A DNA stretch of 64,000 nt from Devosia marina (GTDB taxonomy: Bacteria > Pseudomonadota > Alphaproteobacteria > Rhizobiales > Devosiaceae). The position numbers and the translations under genes are program-made. Below are positions 29,134 to 37,735 of this stretch, piece by piece (position 1 is the first letter of the stretch; every line of letters begins with the position of its first letter). The stretch spans positions 62,001 through 126,000 of the forward strand of contig NZ_WQRF01000004.1 in assembly GCF_009758415.1 (NCBI RefSeq). The letters are read 5' to 3'. The notes beneath the pieces were generated by a model. It did not search any database and had not been told where the DNA came from. It was given only the letters and a program-made list of their open reading frames with translations.

Positions 29134-29141
29134 GGCGGATC

Positions 29142-29903
29142 CTATTTGGCCTGCATGCGCAGGGCGCCGTCGAGCCGCACCACTTCGCCATTGAGATAGT
29201 CATTGCCCACCATGGCCATGACCAGATCGGCAAACTCGCGTGGCTTGCCCAGGCGCGGCGGATTGGGGATAGCCGCGGCCAAACCGTCCTGCGTTTCTTG
29301 CGGCAGGCCTTCGAGAAGCGGCGTCAGGAACAGACCCGGCGCGATGGCCAGCACGCGAATGCCGAAACGGGCAAACTCGCGCGCCGCCGGCAGGGTCAGC
29401 GAGACGATGCCGCCCTTGGACGCGGCATAGGCCGCCTGACCGATTTGCCCTTCATAGGCGGCTACCGAGGCGGTGGAAATGACCACGCCGCGCTGACCAT
29501 TCTCGTCCGGCTCGGCCAGCGACATGGCATGGGCGCAAAGCCGCATCATATTGAAGCTGCCGATCAGATTGACATTGATGACGCGGGAAAACGCATCGAG
29601 CGGCATCGGACCCTCGCGGCCGACAATCCGGGCCGCGGTACCGATGCCCGCGCAATTGACCAGCACGGTAGGCGTGCCGAGTGCAGCAACGGCTGCATCG
29701 ACCGCTGTTTCGGCGCTGGCGGCGTCGGCAACGTCCACCGCAAAGAACTGCCCACCCAATTCATCGGCGATGACCCGGCCCTTGTCCGCGTCACGATCGA
29801 AAATGCCGACGGAGGCACCAGCCGCGGCCAGCGCACGCGCGGTGGCGGCCCCGAGTCCCGATGCGCCGCCAGTGACGAAGGCTTTTCTGCCCGCAATATC
29901 CAT
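29142..29903 (-). CDS. SDR family 3-hydroxyacyl-CoA dehydrogenase
   Basis: 253-residue short-chain dehydrogenase with the cofactor motif GGASGLG, an NCAG motif, the catalytic Ser in VISTASVAAYEG and YAASKGG. The overall pattern resembles HSD10-type 3-hydroxyacyl-CoA dehydrogenases (for example PNPPRLGKPREFA near the end). It probably oxidises the beta-hydroxy aryl-propionyl-CoA to the keto thioester. Its start overlaps the thiolase stop by one base. Confidence 0.87.
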   Translation of the reverse strand: MDIAGRKAFVTGGASGLGAATARALAAAGASVGIFDRDADKGRVIADELGGQFFAVDVADAASAETAVDAAVAALGTPTVLVNCAGIGTAARIVGREGPMPLDAFSRVINVNLIGSFNMMRLCAHAMSLAEPDENGQRGVVISTASVAAYEGQIGQAAYAASKGGIVSLTLPAAREFARFGIRVLAIAPGLFLTPLLEGLPQETQDGLAAAIPNPPRLGKPREFADLVMAMVGNDYLNGEVVRLDGALRMQAK

Positions 29904-31144
29904 TACGCCGCCTCCGGGTTCTCGATAAGCAGCGCAATGCCCTGCCCGCCGCCAATACAGGCCGAAGCGATGCCATAGCGGGTGCCCGAACGCCTGAGTT
30001 CATTGGCGAGGGTCAATCCAAGGCGAATGCCGGTGACGCCGAGCGGATGGCCGATGGCAATGGCGCCGCCATTGACGTTGAGCTTGTCTTCGTCGAGCCC
30101 GAGTTCATCGACACAGGCCAGGATCTGGGCGCCGAAGGCTTCGTTGATTTCCACCCGGTCGATCTGGTCGAGTGTCATGCCCGCCACTTCGAGAACGGCG
30201 CGAATGGCCGGGGCGGGGCCGATGCCCATGATCTGGGGCGGCACGCCCACTGCAGCGCTGGCGAGAATGCGGGCGAGAGGGGTATGCCCATTGGCTTTTG
30301 CATAGGCACCCGAGGCCACCAGCACGGCCCCTGCCCCATCGACAATGGCAGAGGAATTGCCACCGGTCTGCACGCCGCCAAAGGCGGGGCGGAGCCTGGA
30401 CAGCACCTCGTAGGGCGAGGGGCGGATGTGGCTATCGGTATCGACGCTTTCCACTCCACGCGGCAGCTGGATGCCGCGCTTGTCGAGGGTCTCGATCTCG
30501 AAGACTTCGTTGGTCACCGCCACGATTTCTTCGGCCAGAATGCCGGCGTCACGTGCGGCGATGGCGCGGTTGAAACTGCGCTCGGCAAAGCGGTCCACCC
30601 GTTCTCGGGGAATATTGTACTGCTTGGCAAGATTCTCGGCTGTGTCGCCCATATTGACGCAACCGGCGGGGTCATAGAGCGCCTCCCAGAGGAAGTCTTT
30701 GAACTCTACCTGTCCCATGGCAAAACCATTGCGGTGCGTATAGGCGGCGATGGGATTGCGGCTCATGCTTTCGCAGCCCGCGGCCAGCGCCAGGTCGACC
30801 CGACCCAGAGAGACCGAATCCGCGGCCTGGGCGATGACCTCGATTCCCGTGCCGCAGATGCGCTGCACCAGATGGGCCGGCGCCTCGACGGGGGCACCGG
30901 CATAAAGCCCGATATGGCGGGGGGTGACATAGGCATCAAAGGAGGCCTGGGCCATCGAGCCGGCGATGGTGTGGCCGATATCACCTGGTTTCACGCCGGT
31001 CTTTTCAATGGCCGCCCGCGCGGCCTTGATGCCCAGATCAATCGGAGAAATCGCGCTGAGGGCGCCGCGATAGTCGACAAATGGGGTGCGGGCGCCACCG
31101 AGCAGGTAAGCGTTGTCGAAGGTGAGGCGGAGGCCTTTGCTCAT
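29903..31144 (-). CDS. Thiolase family protein (acetyl-CoA acyltransferase)
   Basis: 413 residues. Acyl-carrying Cys in QRICGTGIEV (C97), His in GGAIAIGHPLGVTG and the C-terminal Cys in ACIGGGQG. In this operon it would cut the aryl-beta-ketopropionyl-CoA to aroyl-CoA and acetyl-CoA. It is distinct from PcaF in the same window and sits between the CoA ligase (4-bp gap) and the SDR gene. Confidence 0.88.
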   Translation of the reverse strand: MSKGLRLTFDNAYLLGGARTPFVDYRGALSAISPIDLGIKAARAAIEKTGVKPGDIGHTIAGSMAQASFDAYVTPRHIGLYAGAPVEAPAHLVQRICGTGIEVIAQAADSVSLGRVDLALAAGCESMSRNPIAAYTHRNGFAMGQVEFKDFLWEALYDPAGCVNMGDTAENLAKQYNIPRERVDRFAERSFNRAIAARDAGILAEEIVAVTNEVFEIETLDKRGIQLPRGVESVDTDSHIRPSPYEVLSRLRPAFGGVQTGGNSSAIVDGAGAVLVASGAYAKANGHTPLARILASAAVGVPPQIMGIGPAPAIRAVLEVAGMTLDQIDRVEINEAFGAQILACVDELGLDEDKLNVNGGAIAIGHPLGVTGIRLGLTLANELRRSGTRYGIASACIGGGQGIALLIENPEAA

Positions 31145-31147
31145 ATC

Positions 31148-33007
31148 TCAGGCGCCTTTCCGGGAAAAAACGAAAATATCGGGACCAGGGGTGTCGGCAT
31201 ATAGGCTTTCAACCAGCGCGGCACGATGGGTGCGCACCGCCCGCTGATTGATCGACCCCTTGTCGGTCACCTCGCCCTTGTCGATGTCGGGCGCATCTGC
31301 CATCAGCAAGGCACGCGCGACATGGTTGGAACTGCCGGTGGAGCGTTGAGCCAAGGCAGCCAGGCTATCGGCAAACTTCTCGCGCACTGCTGGATGGGCA
31401 AGAATGGCAGGCGCGCTGGTCTCGGCGGGCAGGCCCGCATGGCGGGCGCAAGCGGCAAGATCGGGAAAGATCATGGCGCCGATGAAATTGCGATCGAGCC
31501 CGGTGATCACTACGTCGCGGATCAGCGGTGCGCAGGCCGCAATCACCGCACCGCGCACAGCCGCGAAATTGACCCAGGTGCCGGTCGATAGCTTGAAATC
31601 CTCGGTGACACGCCCATCGAACACAAAGCCCTTGGCGAGGTCTTCGGGATCGGCAAAGCGCACGGCGTCGCCAATCTTGTAGAAACCTTCTTCATCAAAA
31701 GCTTCGGCGGTCTTTTCCTCGTCGCGCCAATAGCCGGGCGTGACGTTGGGGCCCTTGAGACGCAGTTCGGTCTTGTCGCCGTTGGGCACGAGCTTGATGG
31801 TCATGCCAGCAGCGGGCAGGCCAATATGGCCGGCTTGCTCGACGGGCCAGGTGGTGGTGAAGGCAAAGGGCGCCGTTTCGGTCGAACCATAGCCGGTGAT
31901 GATCAGCACCCGCTCGCCGGTCTCAGCGCGGGCGGCGCGGTCCAGCCCGTCAAAGACGTGCTGGCTGAGGCCTGCGCCGGCATACTGCAGCAGCTTCAGC
32001 CGCGCGAAGAGGTTGCGGCGCGCTTCTGGATGCTCGTCAAATGCGGCGACCAGGAATTCATAGGCCTTGGGCACATTGGTGAACAGGGTCGGCTGAACAG
32101 TCTTCAAATTTTCCAGCGTGCGGCCGAAACGCGCCGGGGTGGGCTGACCATCATCGATATAGAAGGTGCCGCCATTATAGATGGCGATGCCGGTATTGTG
32201 GCTGCCGCCGGCAACATGGTTCCAGGGCATCCAGTCAAGCAAGACCGGCGGCTCATCCTGAACAAAAGCCAGCGCCTGGCGGATCATCTGCTGGTTGCAG
32301 GCCATCATCTGATTGGTGGTGATGACGCCCTTTGGCAGGCCGGTCGAGCCCGAGGTGAACAGCACCTTGGCAATCGTCTCGGGCGTAATGGCGTCATGCG
32401 CCTGCTGCACGGCCGGGGTGACCGCGGTTTGCAGCAGATCGGCAAAGATGCTGACCGCGCGATTGGCGATGGGATTCGAGCGCACGATCAGCGGCACATC
32501 GGCACCGAAGACCGCATCAATGGCAGGAGCGAATTTCGCACCATCGCTCGCGTAGATCATGCCGGGGGTAAGAAGGCCGGCAATGTGGCGCAGCTTGCCG
32601 AAATCGGTGGAGATCAGCGAGTAGGCCGGCGAGATGGGCGCATAGGGAATGCCGACCCAGATGGCGGCCATGCCGAGCAGGAAATGCTCGATTTCATTAC
32701 CCGAGAGGATCATAAGGGGACGTTCGGGCGAGAGTCCCGCATCGAGCAGCGCCTGTGCAATCGGTGGGATACTCTCCAGCACTTGGGCAAAGCTCAGCTT
32801 GCGCCAACCCTCGCCGTCGCGGTCGGCGATCAGGGTGGCATCGGGCGTGCGGGCACCCCAGTCTTCCAGCGCGTCCACAATCGCGCGCGGATAGGGACCC
32901 AGCTCTTCGACCGAGCTGATAATGCTTGTGCCGTCGGCGCGACGCTCTTCACGCGCTGCCATATTGCCCAGCCGCACGGGGCGGATCGGGGTTGTCCTAA
33001 GGTCCAT
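31148..33007 (-). CDS. Feruloyl-CoA synthase-like acyl-CoA ligase
   Basis: 619 residues of the ANL superfamily. AMP-binding P-loop LFTSGSTGLPKGV, the YGSTETAP motif, and the C-terminal VTDKGSINQRAV stretch with the catalytic Lys, which is characteristic of FerA/Fcs-type feruloyl-CoA synthases. It activates ferulate, p-coumarate or caffeate with ATP and CoA. The start is ATG 33007 with a GAGGAGG site; it heads the leftward five-gene operon. A perfect palindrome lies 23 bp upstream of the start. Confidence 0.88.
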   Translation of the reverse strand: MDLRTTPIRPVRLGNMAAREERRADGTSIISSVEELGPYPRAIVDALEDWGARTPDATLIADRDGEGWRKLSFAQVLESIPPIAQALLDAGLSPERPLMILSGNEIEHFLLGMAAIWVGIPYAPISPAYSLISTDFGKLRHIAGLLTPGMIYASDGAKFAPAIDAVFGADVPLIVRSNPIANRAVSIFADLLQTAVTPAVQQAHDAITPETIAKVLFTSGSTGLPKGVITTNQMMACNQQMIRQALAFVQDEPPVLLDWMPWNHVAGGSHNTGIAIYNGGTFYIDDGQPTPARFGRTLENLKTVQPTLFTNVPKAYEFLVAAFDEHPEARRNLFARLKLLQYAGAGLSQHVFDGLDRAARAETGERVLIITGYGSTETAPFAFTTTWPVEQAGHIGLPAAGMTIKLVPNGDKTELRLKGPNVTPGYWRDEEKTAEAFDEEGFYKIGDAVRFADPEDLAKGFVFDGRVTEDFKLSTGTWVNFAAVRGAVIAACAPLIRDVVITGLDRNFIGAMIFPDLAACARHAGLPAETSAPAILAHPAVREKFADSLAALAQRSTGSSNHVARALLMADAPDIDKGEVTDKGSINQRAVRTHRAALVESLYADTPGPDIFVFSRKGA

Positions 33008-33029
33008 GAGTATCCTCCTCACGAATATT

Positions 33030-33044
33030 GTTATGACACATAAC
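33030..33044. promoter_or_regulatory. Candidate MarR operator upstream of the feruloyl-CoA synthase operon
   Basis: Perfect inverted repeat GTTATG-ACA-CATAAC, flanked by AT-rich sequence, just upstream of the operon's first gene. Single CATAAC half-sites occur at 27249 and 27433 around the MarR gene. MarR dimers bind palindromes of this size, so it is a likely repressor site. Confidence 0.5.
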
Positions 33045-33075
33045 TAATATACGTGCAAGGGCGAGTATGCCGCGC

Positions 33076-33618
33076 TCACCCCACTGCCCGCCCATGCAAC
33101 GGCAGAGCTGCTATCTCGGTGACCTTGCGCAGGCGTTCCAGCCCCTCGTCGAACGCTTCTGGATCAATACGGAGGTCGGCCCGAATATGAAGATGCCTGC
33201 AAACTCTTGCCGCCGCGGGTCAGGACCGACACGGCCATGGCCGAGATGCCGTCCGTTCAGCCAGATCAAAGGCATAGCCGCCCTGGCGCACGACATCGAG
33301 CTCGGTCTCAAGGTTTCGCCCGCAGCTGATGGTGTGTTCTGTGACGCCGTCAAGCCGGACCGTTTCGAGATAACGGGCCCGCTCGCGCGGACCAAGATGG
33401 GCCGGCAAGAGACTGCCATGGACCCTGCAATAGGCCTCAAGCCGGCCCCCGACACGAATATCGACCGAGAGGGAGCGGGGCGGCGTGGCACGGGCGATGC
33501 TCACCACCAAGCCCGCCTGACAGATCGTGGCTATGCTCGCCTCGCGCGTCTCTATCGTGAAGACATCGAGTGCCGTCCTCCCTGCACCACGCACCATGGT
33601 GAGCAATTTTCTGACCAT
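33076..33618 (-). pseudogene. IclR family regulator remnant, frameshifted and 5'-truncated
   Basis: Read on the minus strand, the region encodes pieces of an IclR effector domain in successive frames. The first piece (33618-33220) contains RVGGRLEAYCRVHGSLLPAHL and LETELDVVRQGGYAFDLAE. A frame change gives GISAMAVSVLTRGGKSLQ (about 33255-33200). Another gives AGIFIFGPTS and then DPEAFDEGLERLRKVTEIA with a stop at 33076-33078. The order and spacing match an IclR C-terminal domain, but at least two frameshifts are needed and the N-terminal HTH is missing. It may be the relic of a regulator of the aromatic genes (PcaR is IclR-type); that is inference. Confidence 0.7.
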
Positions 33619-33621
33619 GGT
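33593..33621. repeat. Two copies of palindromic ACCATGGT at the IclR/AraC remnant junction
   Basis: ACCATGGT occurs at 33593-33600 and again at 33614-33621, a 21-base period, exactly where the minus-strand IclR remnant meets the plus-strand AraC remnant. It may mark the recombination point that joined two broken genes. Confidence 0.5.
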
Positions 33622-33949
33622 GGACCAGCAGATGCGCTCGCACTGGACGGTTGCTCACTATGCCCGGTATCTCGGCCTCAGCGTCGACCGGTTGACCAGC
33701 GCCGTGCAGCGCGCAACCGGACAAATGCCGTTGGCCCTCATCCACGCAAGGATAATTGCCGAGGCGCGGCAGATGATCGAAAACTCGGGGCTGCAGATCG
33801 CGGAAATCTCTGCCCATCTCGGCTTTGACGACCCGGCCTATTTCTCGCGCTTCTTCAAGCGGCTGGGCGGCAAGTCACCCCGGCAGTACCGGCAGGAGGC
33901 GGCGATGGGCCAGGTGCGCGACGATGGCTCCTATGCCGCCTGGCCCTAG
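33596..33949 (+). pseudogene. AraC family DNA-binding domain fragment
   Basis: About 117 residues comprising only the two C-terminal helix-turn-helix units of an AraC protein: WTVAHYARYLGLSVDRLTSAVQRATG and IAEISAHLGFDDPAYFSRFFKRLGG. Full AraC regulators with an effector domain run to about 270-300 residues. The upstream sequence in this frame is unrelated and is the antisense of the IclR remnant. It is probably a truncated leftover, though expression of a stand-alone AraC domain from ATG 33596 cannot be excluded. Confidence 0.68.
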
Positions 33950-33964
33950 GCTTGCCGCGCCCGG

Positions 33965-35299
33965 CTACTGCTCGTGGAAGGCACGTGCCATGGAGTCAGT
34001 GACCGGCTTGATCAGGTAATCGAGGAAGGTCCGCTCGCGCGTCCGCACCAGCACTTCGGCCGGCATGCCCGGTGTGGGGGAGAAGCCGGGAATGCGTCCG
34101 ATCTGGTCAGGTGAAATGGTGATGCGCGCCAGATAGACGTCCCGCTGAGTGCCCTCGACACCGGCGATCGTATCGGCGGAAATGTATTGCACCTCGCCTT
34201 CGAGCACTGGCGTGGTGCGCTGATTGAGAGCCGTCAGCCGGATATTGGCTGCCTGCCCCTCTTTGACCTCGTCAATCTGCATGCGCGGAATCTGGACCTC
34301 GACAATTAGCGGGACGCCCGCCGGAAGGATCTCGAAAATCGGCAGGCCACTTTCCACCACGCCGCCGGTGGTATGGTAGTACATGCGGACGATGGTGCCC
34401 GCGACCGGGGAAGAAATCGTTGTCCGGTTGAGGACGTTCTGCGCCTGCAGGGTCTGTTCGCGCAGCGCTTCGAGCTCGGCTTCCACCGTCTGCATTTCAT
34501 CGAGCGCGGCCTGGCGCACAGCGTCACGCGCCTGGACCATCTCACCGGTGTATTTTTCGATCTGGGTTTGGGTTTCCTGAACTTCAGACTCGAGGCGGGA
34601 GATATCGCCCTCCGCATCGAGAATGGCGCGCTCCGCAACGCGCACGCGGGACTGGGCGACCACGCCCTTGTCAAACAGCTCACGCATGGCCGCGCGATCC
34701 TCGCGCAACAGGGCCAATTGGCTTTGCATGGATTCGATCTGAGCCTGGCGGCCCGAAATGCGGAAGCGCAATGCGGCCAGGTTCTGCTCGATCAACTGCA
34801 ACTCGTTGCTGAGCTTTTCACGCCCCGCCTTGAAATTGGTGCGCTGGCTTTCAACCACCGCAGCAATGTCGGGATTGCCCATATGGTCCTTCACTGAATC
34901 TGGGGGCACATACTCATCCAGTTCCAGGGCTTCGGCATTGAGCCGGGCGCGAATGGCCTCAAGTCGAATGACACGCAATTGCAATTGCTTGGTTGTCGCG
35001 TTTGCCGACGTCTCGTCGAGCAACAGCAAGCTTTGCCCGGCGATCACCTTGTCGCCTTCGCGCACCAGCAGGTCCTTGATGATGCCGCCTTCGAGGTGCT
35101 GGACGATCTTGTTTTCGCCGGTCGCCACAAAACTGCCTTGGGCGATGACAGCAGCCGAGAGCGGCGCGGTCGCCGACCACGTCCCAAAGCCCCCGAAGGC
35201 CAGAGCCACCAGCAGCGCCCCTATCCAGACGGGTGTGCGGATGGAGCGAGGTACACCACTATACCATTCCAGGTTCTGCAATTCGCCAACGGCCGACAT
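33965..35299 (-). CDS. Type I secretion membrane fusion protein (HlyD family)
   Basis: 444 residues. A short cytoplasmic N-terminus and one membrane anchor (about residues 22-45) precede a split lipoyl domain (SFVATGENKIVQHLEGGIIKDLLVREGDKV), a long coiled-coil hairpin (about 100-290) and the C-terminal beta-barrel of HlyD/PrtE-type adaptors. It links the ABC exporter to an outer-membrane channel. It follows the ABC gene with a 3-bp gap. No TolC-like gene is in the window. Confidence 0.93.
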   Translation of the reverse strand: MSAVGELQNLEWYSGVPRSIRTPVWIGALLVALAFGGFGTWSATAPLSAAVIAQGSFVATGENKIVQHLEGGIIKDLLVREGDKVIAGQSLLLLDETSANATTKQLQLRVIRLEAIRARLNAEALELDEYVPPDSVKDHMGNPDIAAVVESQRTNFKAGREKLSNELQLIEQNLAALRFRISGRQAQIESMQSQLALLREDRAAMRELFDKGVVAQSRVRVAERAILDAEGDISRLESEVQETQTQIEKYTGEMVQARDAVRQAALDEMQTVEAELEALREQTLQAQNVLNRTTISSPVAGTIVRMYYHTTGGVVESGLPIFEILPAGVPLIVEVQIPRMQIDEVKEGQAANIRLTALNQRTTPVLEGEVQYISADTIAGVEGTQRDVYLARITISPDQIGRIPGFSPTPGMPAEVLVRTRERTFLDYLIKPVTDSMARAFHEQ

Positions 35300-35302
35300 G
35301 GT

Positions 35303-37714
35303 CTAGTTCTCCCCCCGGGGCCTGGTCGCGTTGATGGCCGTGGGATTGTTCCCCGATTTCCCGGTCAAAGCCGCCATGACCTCGGACCGCGTGCCGAACA
35401 TGGAGACCGAGCCGTTGTTGAGCACCAAAATCTTGTCCACCACGTTGAGAAGGGCCGGACGCTGCGTGATGGTCACGACGGTAATCTTCTGCTTGCGGGC
35501 ATGTTCGAGCGCCTTGGCGAGCGCCGCCTCGCCCTGCGAGTCCAGATTGGAGTTCGGTTCGTCCAGGACCACCAGCTTGGGATTGCCGAAGAAAGCACGC
35601 GCCAGGGCGATGCGCTGCTTCTGGCCACCCGACAATGGCGCGCCATCCGCCGCGACAAATGTCTCGTAACCTTGCGAAAGACCTGCAATCAACTCATGTA
35701 CATCAGCCAGGACAGCGGCATCGAAGATATCCCTGTCGCTGACATCTTCACGCATGCGGGCGATATTGGCCTTGATGGTGCCGGGGAAAAGCTGCACGTC
35801 CTGCGGCAAATAACCGATATTCTCGCCGAACTGGCGCTGGTCCCAGTTGCGCAGATCCATCAGGTCGAGCCGCACAGAGCCTGAAGTCGGCAGGATGGAG
35901 CCCACCAGCATCTTGCCCAGCGTCGTCTTGCCGGATCCCGAATTGCCGATCACGGCCAGGGATTCTCCGGGCATGAGGGAAAACGTTATGCCGTTGAGCA
36001 GAACCTTCTTGTTGGGTGGCGGCACGAATAGCAAGCGCTCAACATCGAGCCGCCCTTTGGGCTCGGGCAGCAGCAGGCGCTCAAAATTGAACGGACTGGA
36101 ATGGAGCAGGCCTTTGATGCGGCCGAAGGACGCGCGGAACTGAGAAAAGCCGTTCCAACCTTCAATGGTGCCTTCAATGGGGGTGAGGGCGCGCGCGGCA
36201 ATGATGGAGCCGGCAATGACCATGCCACCGGTAATTTCGCCCTGGATGGCCAAAAAGGCACCCCAGCCGAGCATGGCCACCTGGGTGAGCAAACGCACCC
36301 CCTTGGAAATACTCGACATGATGATGTTGCGATCCTGGGCGCGCACCTGGGCCCGCAGCGACGCGGCCGTGTCGCGGCCCCAGATGCGCACGACTTCGGG
36401 AATCATCGCCAGCGCGTTGATGATCTGGGAATTGCGCGACATGGAATCGAGGTGCAGGGCGGCTCGGCTCAGCAGATTGTTGGCATCGGTAAAAGGTTGC
36501 GCGGTCATGCGCTGGTTGATCATGGCGATGATCAGCAGGCAGATCGAGGCACCCACCACAATCAGTCCAAGCTGAGGATGGATCAGAAACACCGCCAGCA
36601 CGAAGAGCGGCGCCATCGGCGCATCAAGGAAGGACAGCAGGGTTCCTGAAACGATGAAGCTGCGCAATTGCTGGAGATCGCCCAGGACCTGATAGTCGCG
36701 TCCATTGCTGTGCAGAGAGGCGCGCGCCGCAGCGCTGAGAATGGGAGACCCCAATTGCACTGCGATCTCGACGGCAGTGCGCATGAGGATAAAGCGGCGG
36801 ACGGCGTCAAGAATGGCTTGCAACACCACGGCGCCGACCACCGCGGCGGTCAGCATGACCAGCGTGTCCGTCGAGCGGCTGGTCAGCACGCGATCCGAGA
36901 TCTGGAACAGGTAGATCGGGATCGCCAGCACCAGAATATTGATGAAGACCGTAAACCCCATGACGATGCCCAGATTGGTCCGCACCGCAGCCATGCCGTT
37001 GGCCAGACTCTGGGTGAAATTGGGCTGGGCGGCGCGTTTATGAAAGCCCGCGCCGCCGCCGCCCCTGCCCCCTCCATTGCCCGAGCCGTTCGAGCCCTTG
37101 CCACCGCCATCGCCAGAGGAGGTCTTGCTGGTCGATTTGAGTGGCCCGCGGTCACCCTCCACGATGGGTGGAATGCGGGTTTCAGGCTTGTCTGGTTCCG
37201 GGGTTCGGAAGTCGCGTTGTGGCCATTCCGCGCGGGCTTCGTCTGCCTGTGCGGGTTGAGGTTCATCCGTTTTCGGCGGCGGCGCGGATTCTTCAAGGTT
37301 GGGCGCAGTTTGCCGCGCTTGCGGGGCGGGCTTGCTGGCAGGCTCCGCCTGTTCCTCAGCCTGCGCTGCCGCCTGTGCGGGCGCCGGCGTCACATTGTCG
37401 TCCTGGGCTGGACGATCCGTGTTCTCGGTGGGCGCGGTCTGGCTCTCGGAAGGCCGTGGACGCAAGACTGACCGCGGCGGCGGGGCGCCATTGGAGCCCT
37501 TGGCGGAGGGCGATTCCACCGCGCGTTGTGCCTTGTTGTCCGCACCGGTCTGGGAGGGCGATGCATAGCCCCGAGCCAGCTCGTCCAACTCGGCAGCCGC
37601 CAGGTGGATATCGTCCATGATCTGATCCATCCGATCGGACCGGGCCCGGTTGGCGTGGCGCAATTGACGGCCCAGCGCCTGTTGGTCGGTGCGGCTCAGG
37701 TGCTCAAATGTCAT
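35303..37714 (-). CDS. Type I secretion ABC exporter (permease/ATPase) with long disordered N-terminus
   Basis: 803 residues, about 220 longer than usual PrtD-type exporters. Residues 1-50 are helical and charged, 50-195 rich in Pro, Ala, Glu and Gln, and 195-222 a Gly/Ser/Asn run; the membrane domain starts near 240. ABC motifs follow: Walker A GNSGSGKTT (Lys at about 596), signature LSGGQKQR and Walker B KLVVLDEP. The exporter probably secretes the two downstream-facing unusual proteins encoded directly upstream on the same strand. The N-terminal extension replaces the peptidase or C39-like domain seen in other exporters and could recruit cargo; this is inference. Confidence 0.92.
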   Translation of the reverse strand: MTFEHLSRTDQQALGRQLRHANRARSDRMDQIMDDIHLAAAELDELARGYASPSQTGADNKAQRAVESPSAKGSNGAPPPRSVLRPRPSESQTAPTENTDRPAQDDNVTPAPAQAAAQAEEQAEPASKPAPQARQTAPNLEESAPPPKTDEPQPAQADEARAEWPQRDFRTPEPDKPETRIPPIVEGDRGPLKSTSKTSSGDGGGKGSNGSGNGGGRGGGGAGFHKRAAQPNFTQSLANGMAAVRTNLGIVMGFTVFINILVLAIPIYLFQISDRVLTSRSTDTLVMLTAAVVGAVVLQAILDAVRRFILMRTAVEIAVQLGSPILSAAARASLHSNGRDYQVLGDLQQLRSFIVSGTLLSFLDAPMAPLFVLAVFLIHPQLGLIVVGASICLLIIAMINQRMTAQPFTDANNLLSRAALHLDSMSRNSQIINALAMIPEVVRIWGRDTAASLRAQVRAQDRNIIMSSISKGVRLLTQVAMLGWGAFLAIQGEITGGMVIAGSIIAARALTPIEGTIEGWNGFSQFRASFGRIKGLLHSSPFNFERLLLPEPKGRLDVERLLFVPPPNKKVLLNGITFSLMPGESLAVIGNSGSGKTTLGKMLVGSILPTSGSVRLDLMDLRNWDQRQFGENIGYLPQDVQLFPGTIKANIARMREDVSDRDIFDAAVLADVHELIAGLSQGYETFVAADGAPLSGGQKQRIALARAFFGNPKLVVLDEPNSNLDSQGEAALAKALEHARKQKITVVTITQRPALLNVVDKILVLNNGSVSMFGTRSEVMAALTGKSGNNPTAINATRPRGEN

Positions 37715-37735
37715 GTGCTCTATCCGGAAACTGAA

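Noticed and set aside
33067-33828. 253-codon plus-strand open frame
   Set aside because: Its translation resembles no protein, and the minus strand carries recognisable IclR sequence in the same bases.
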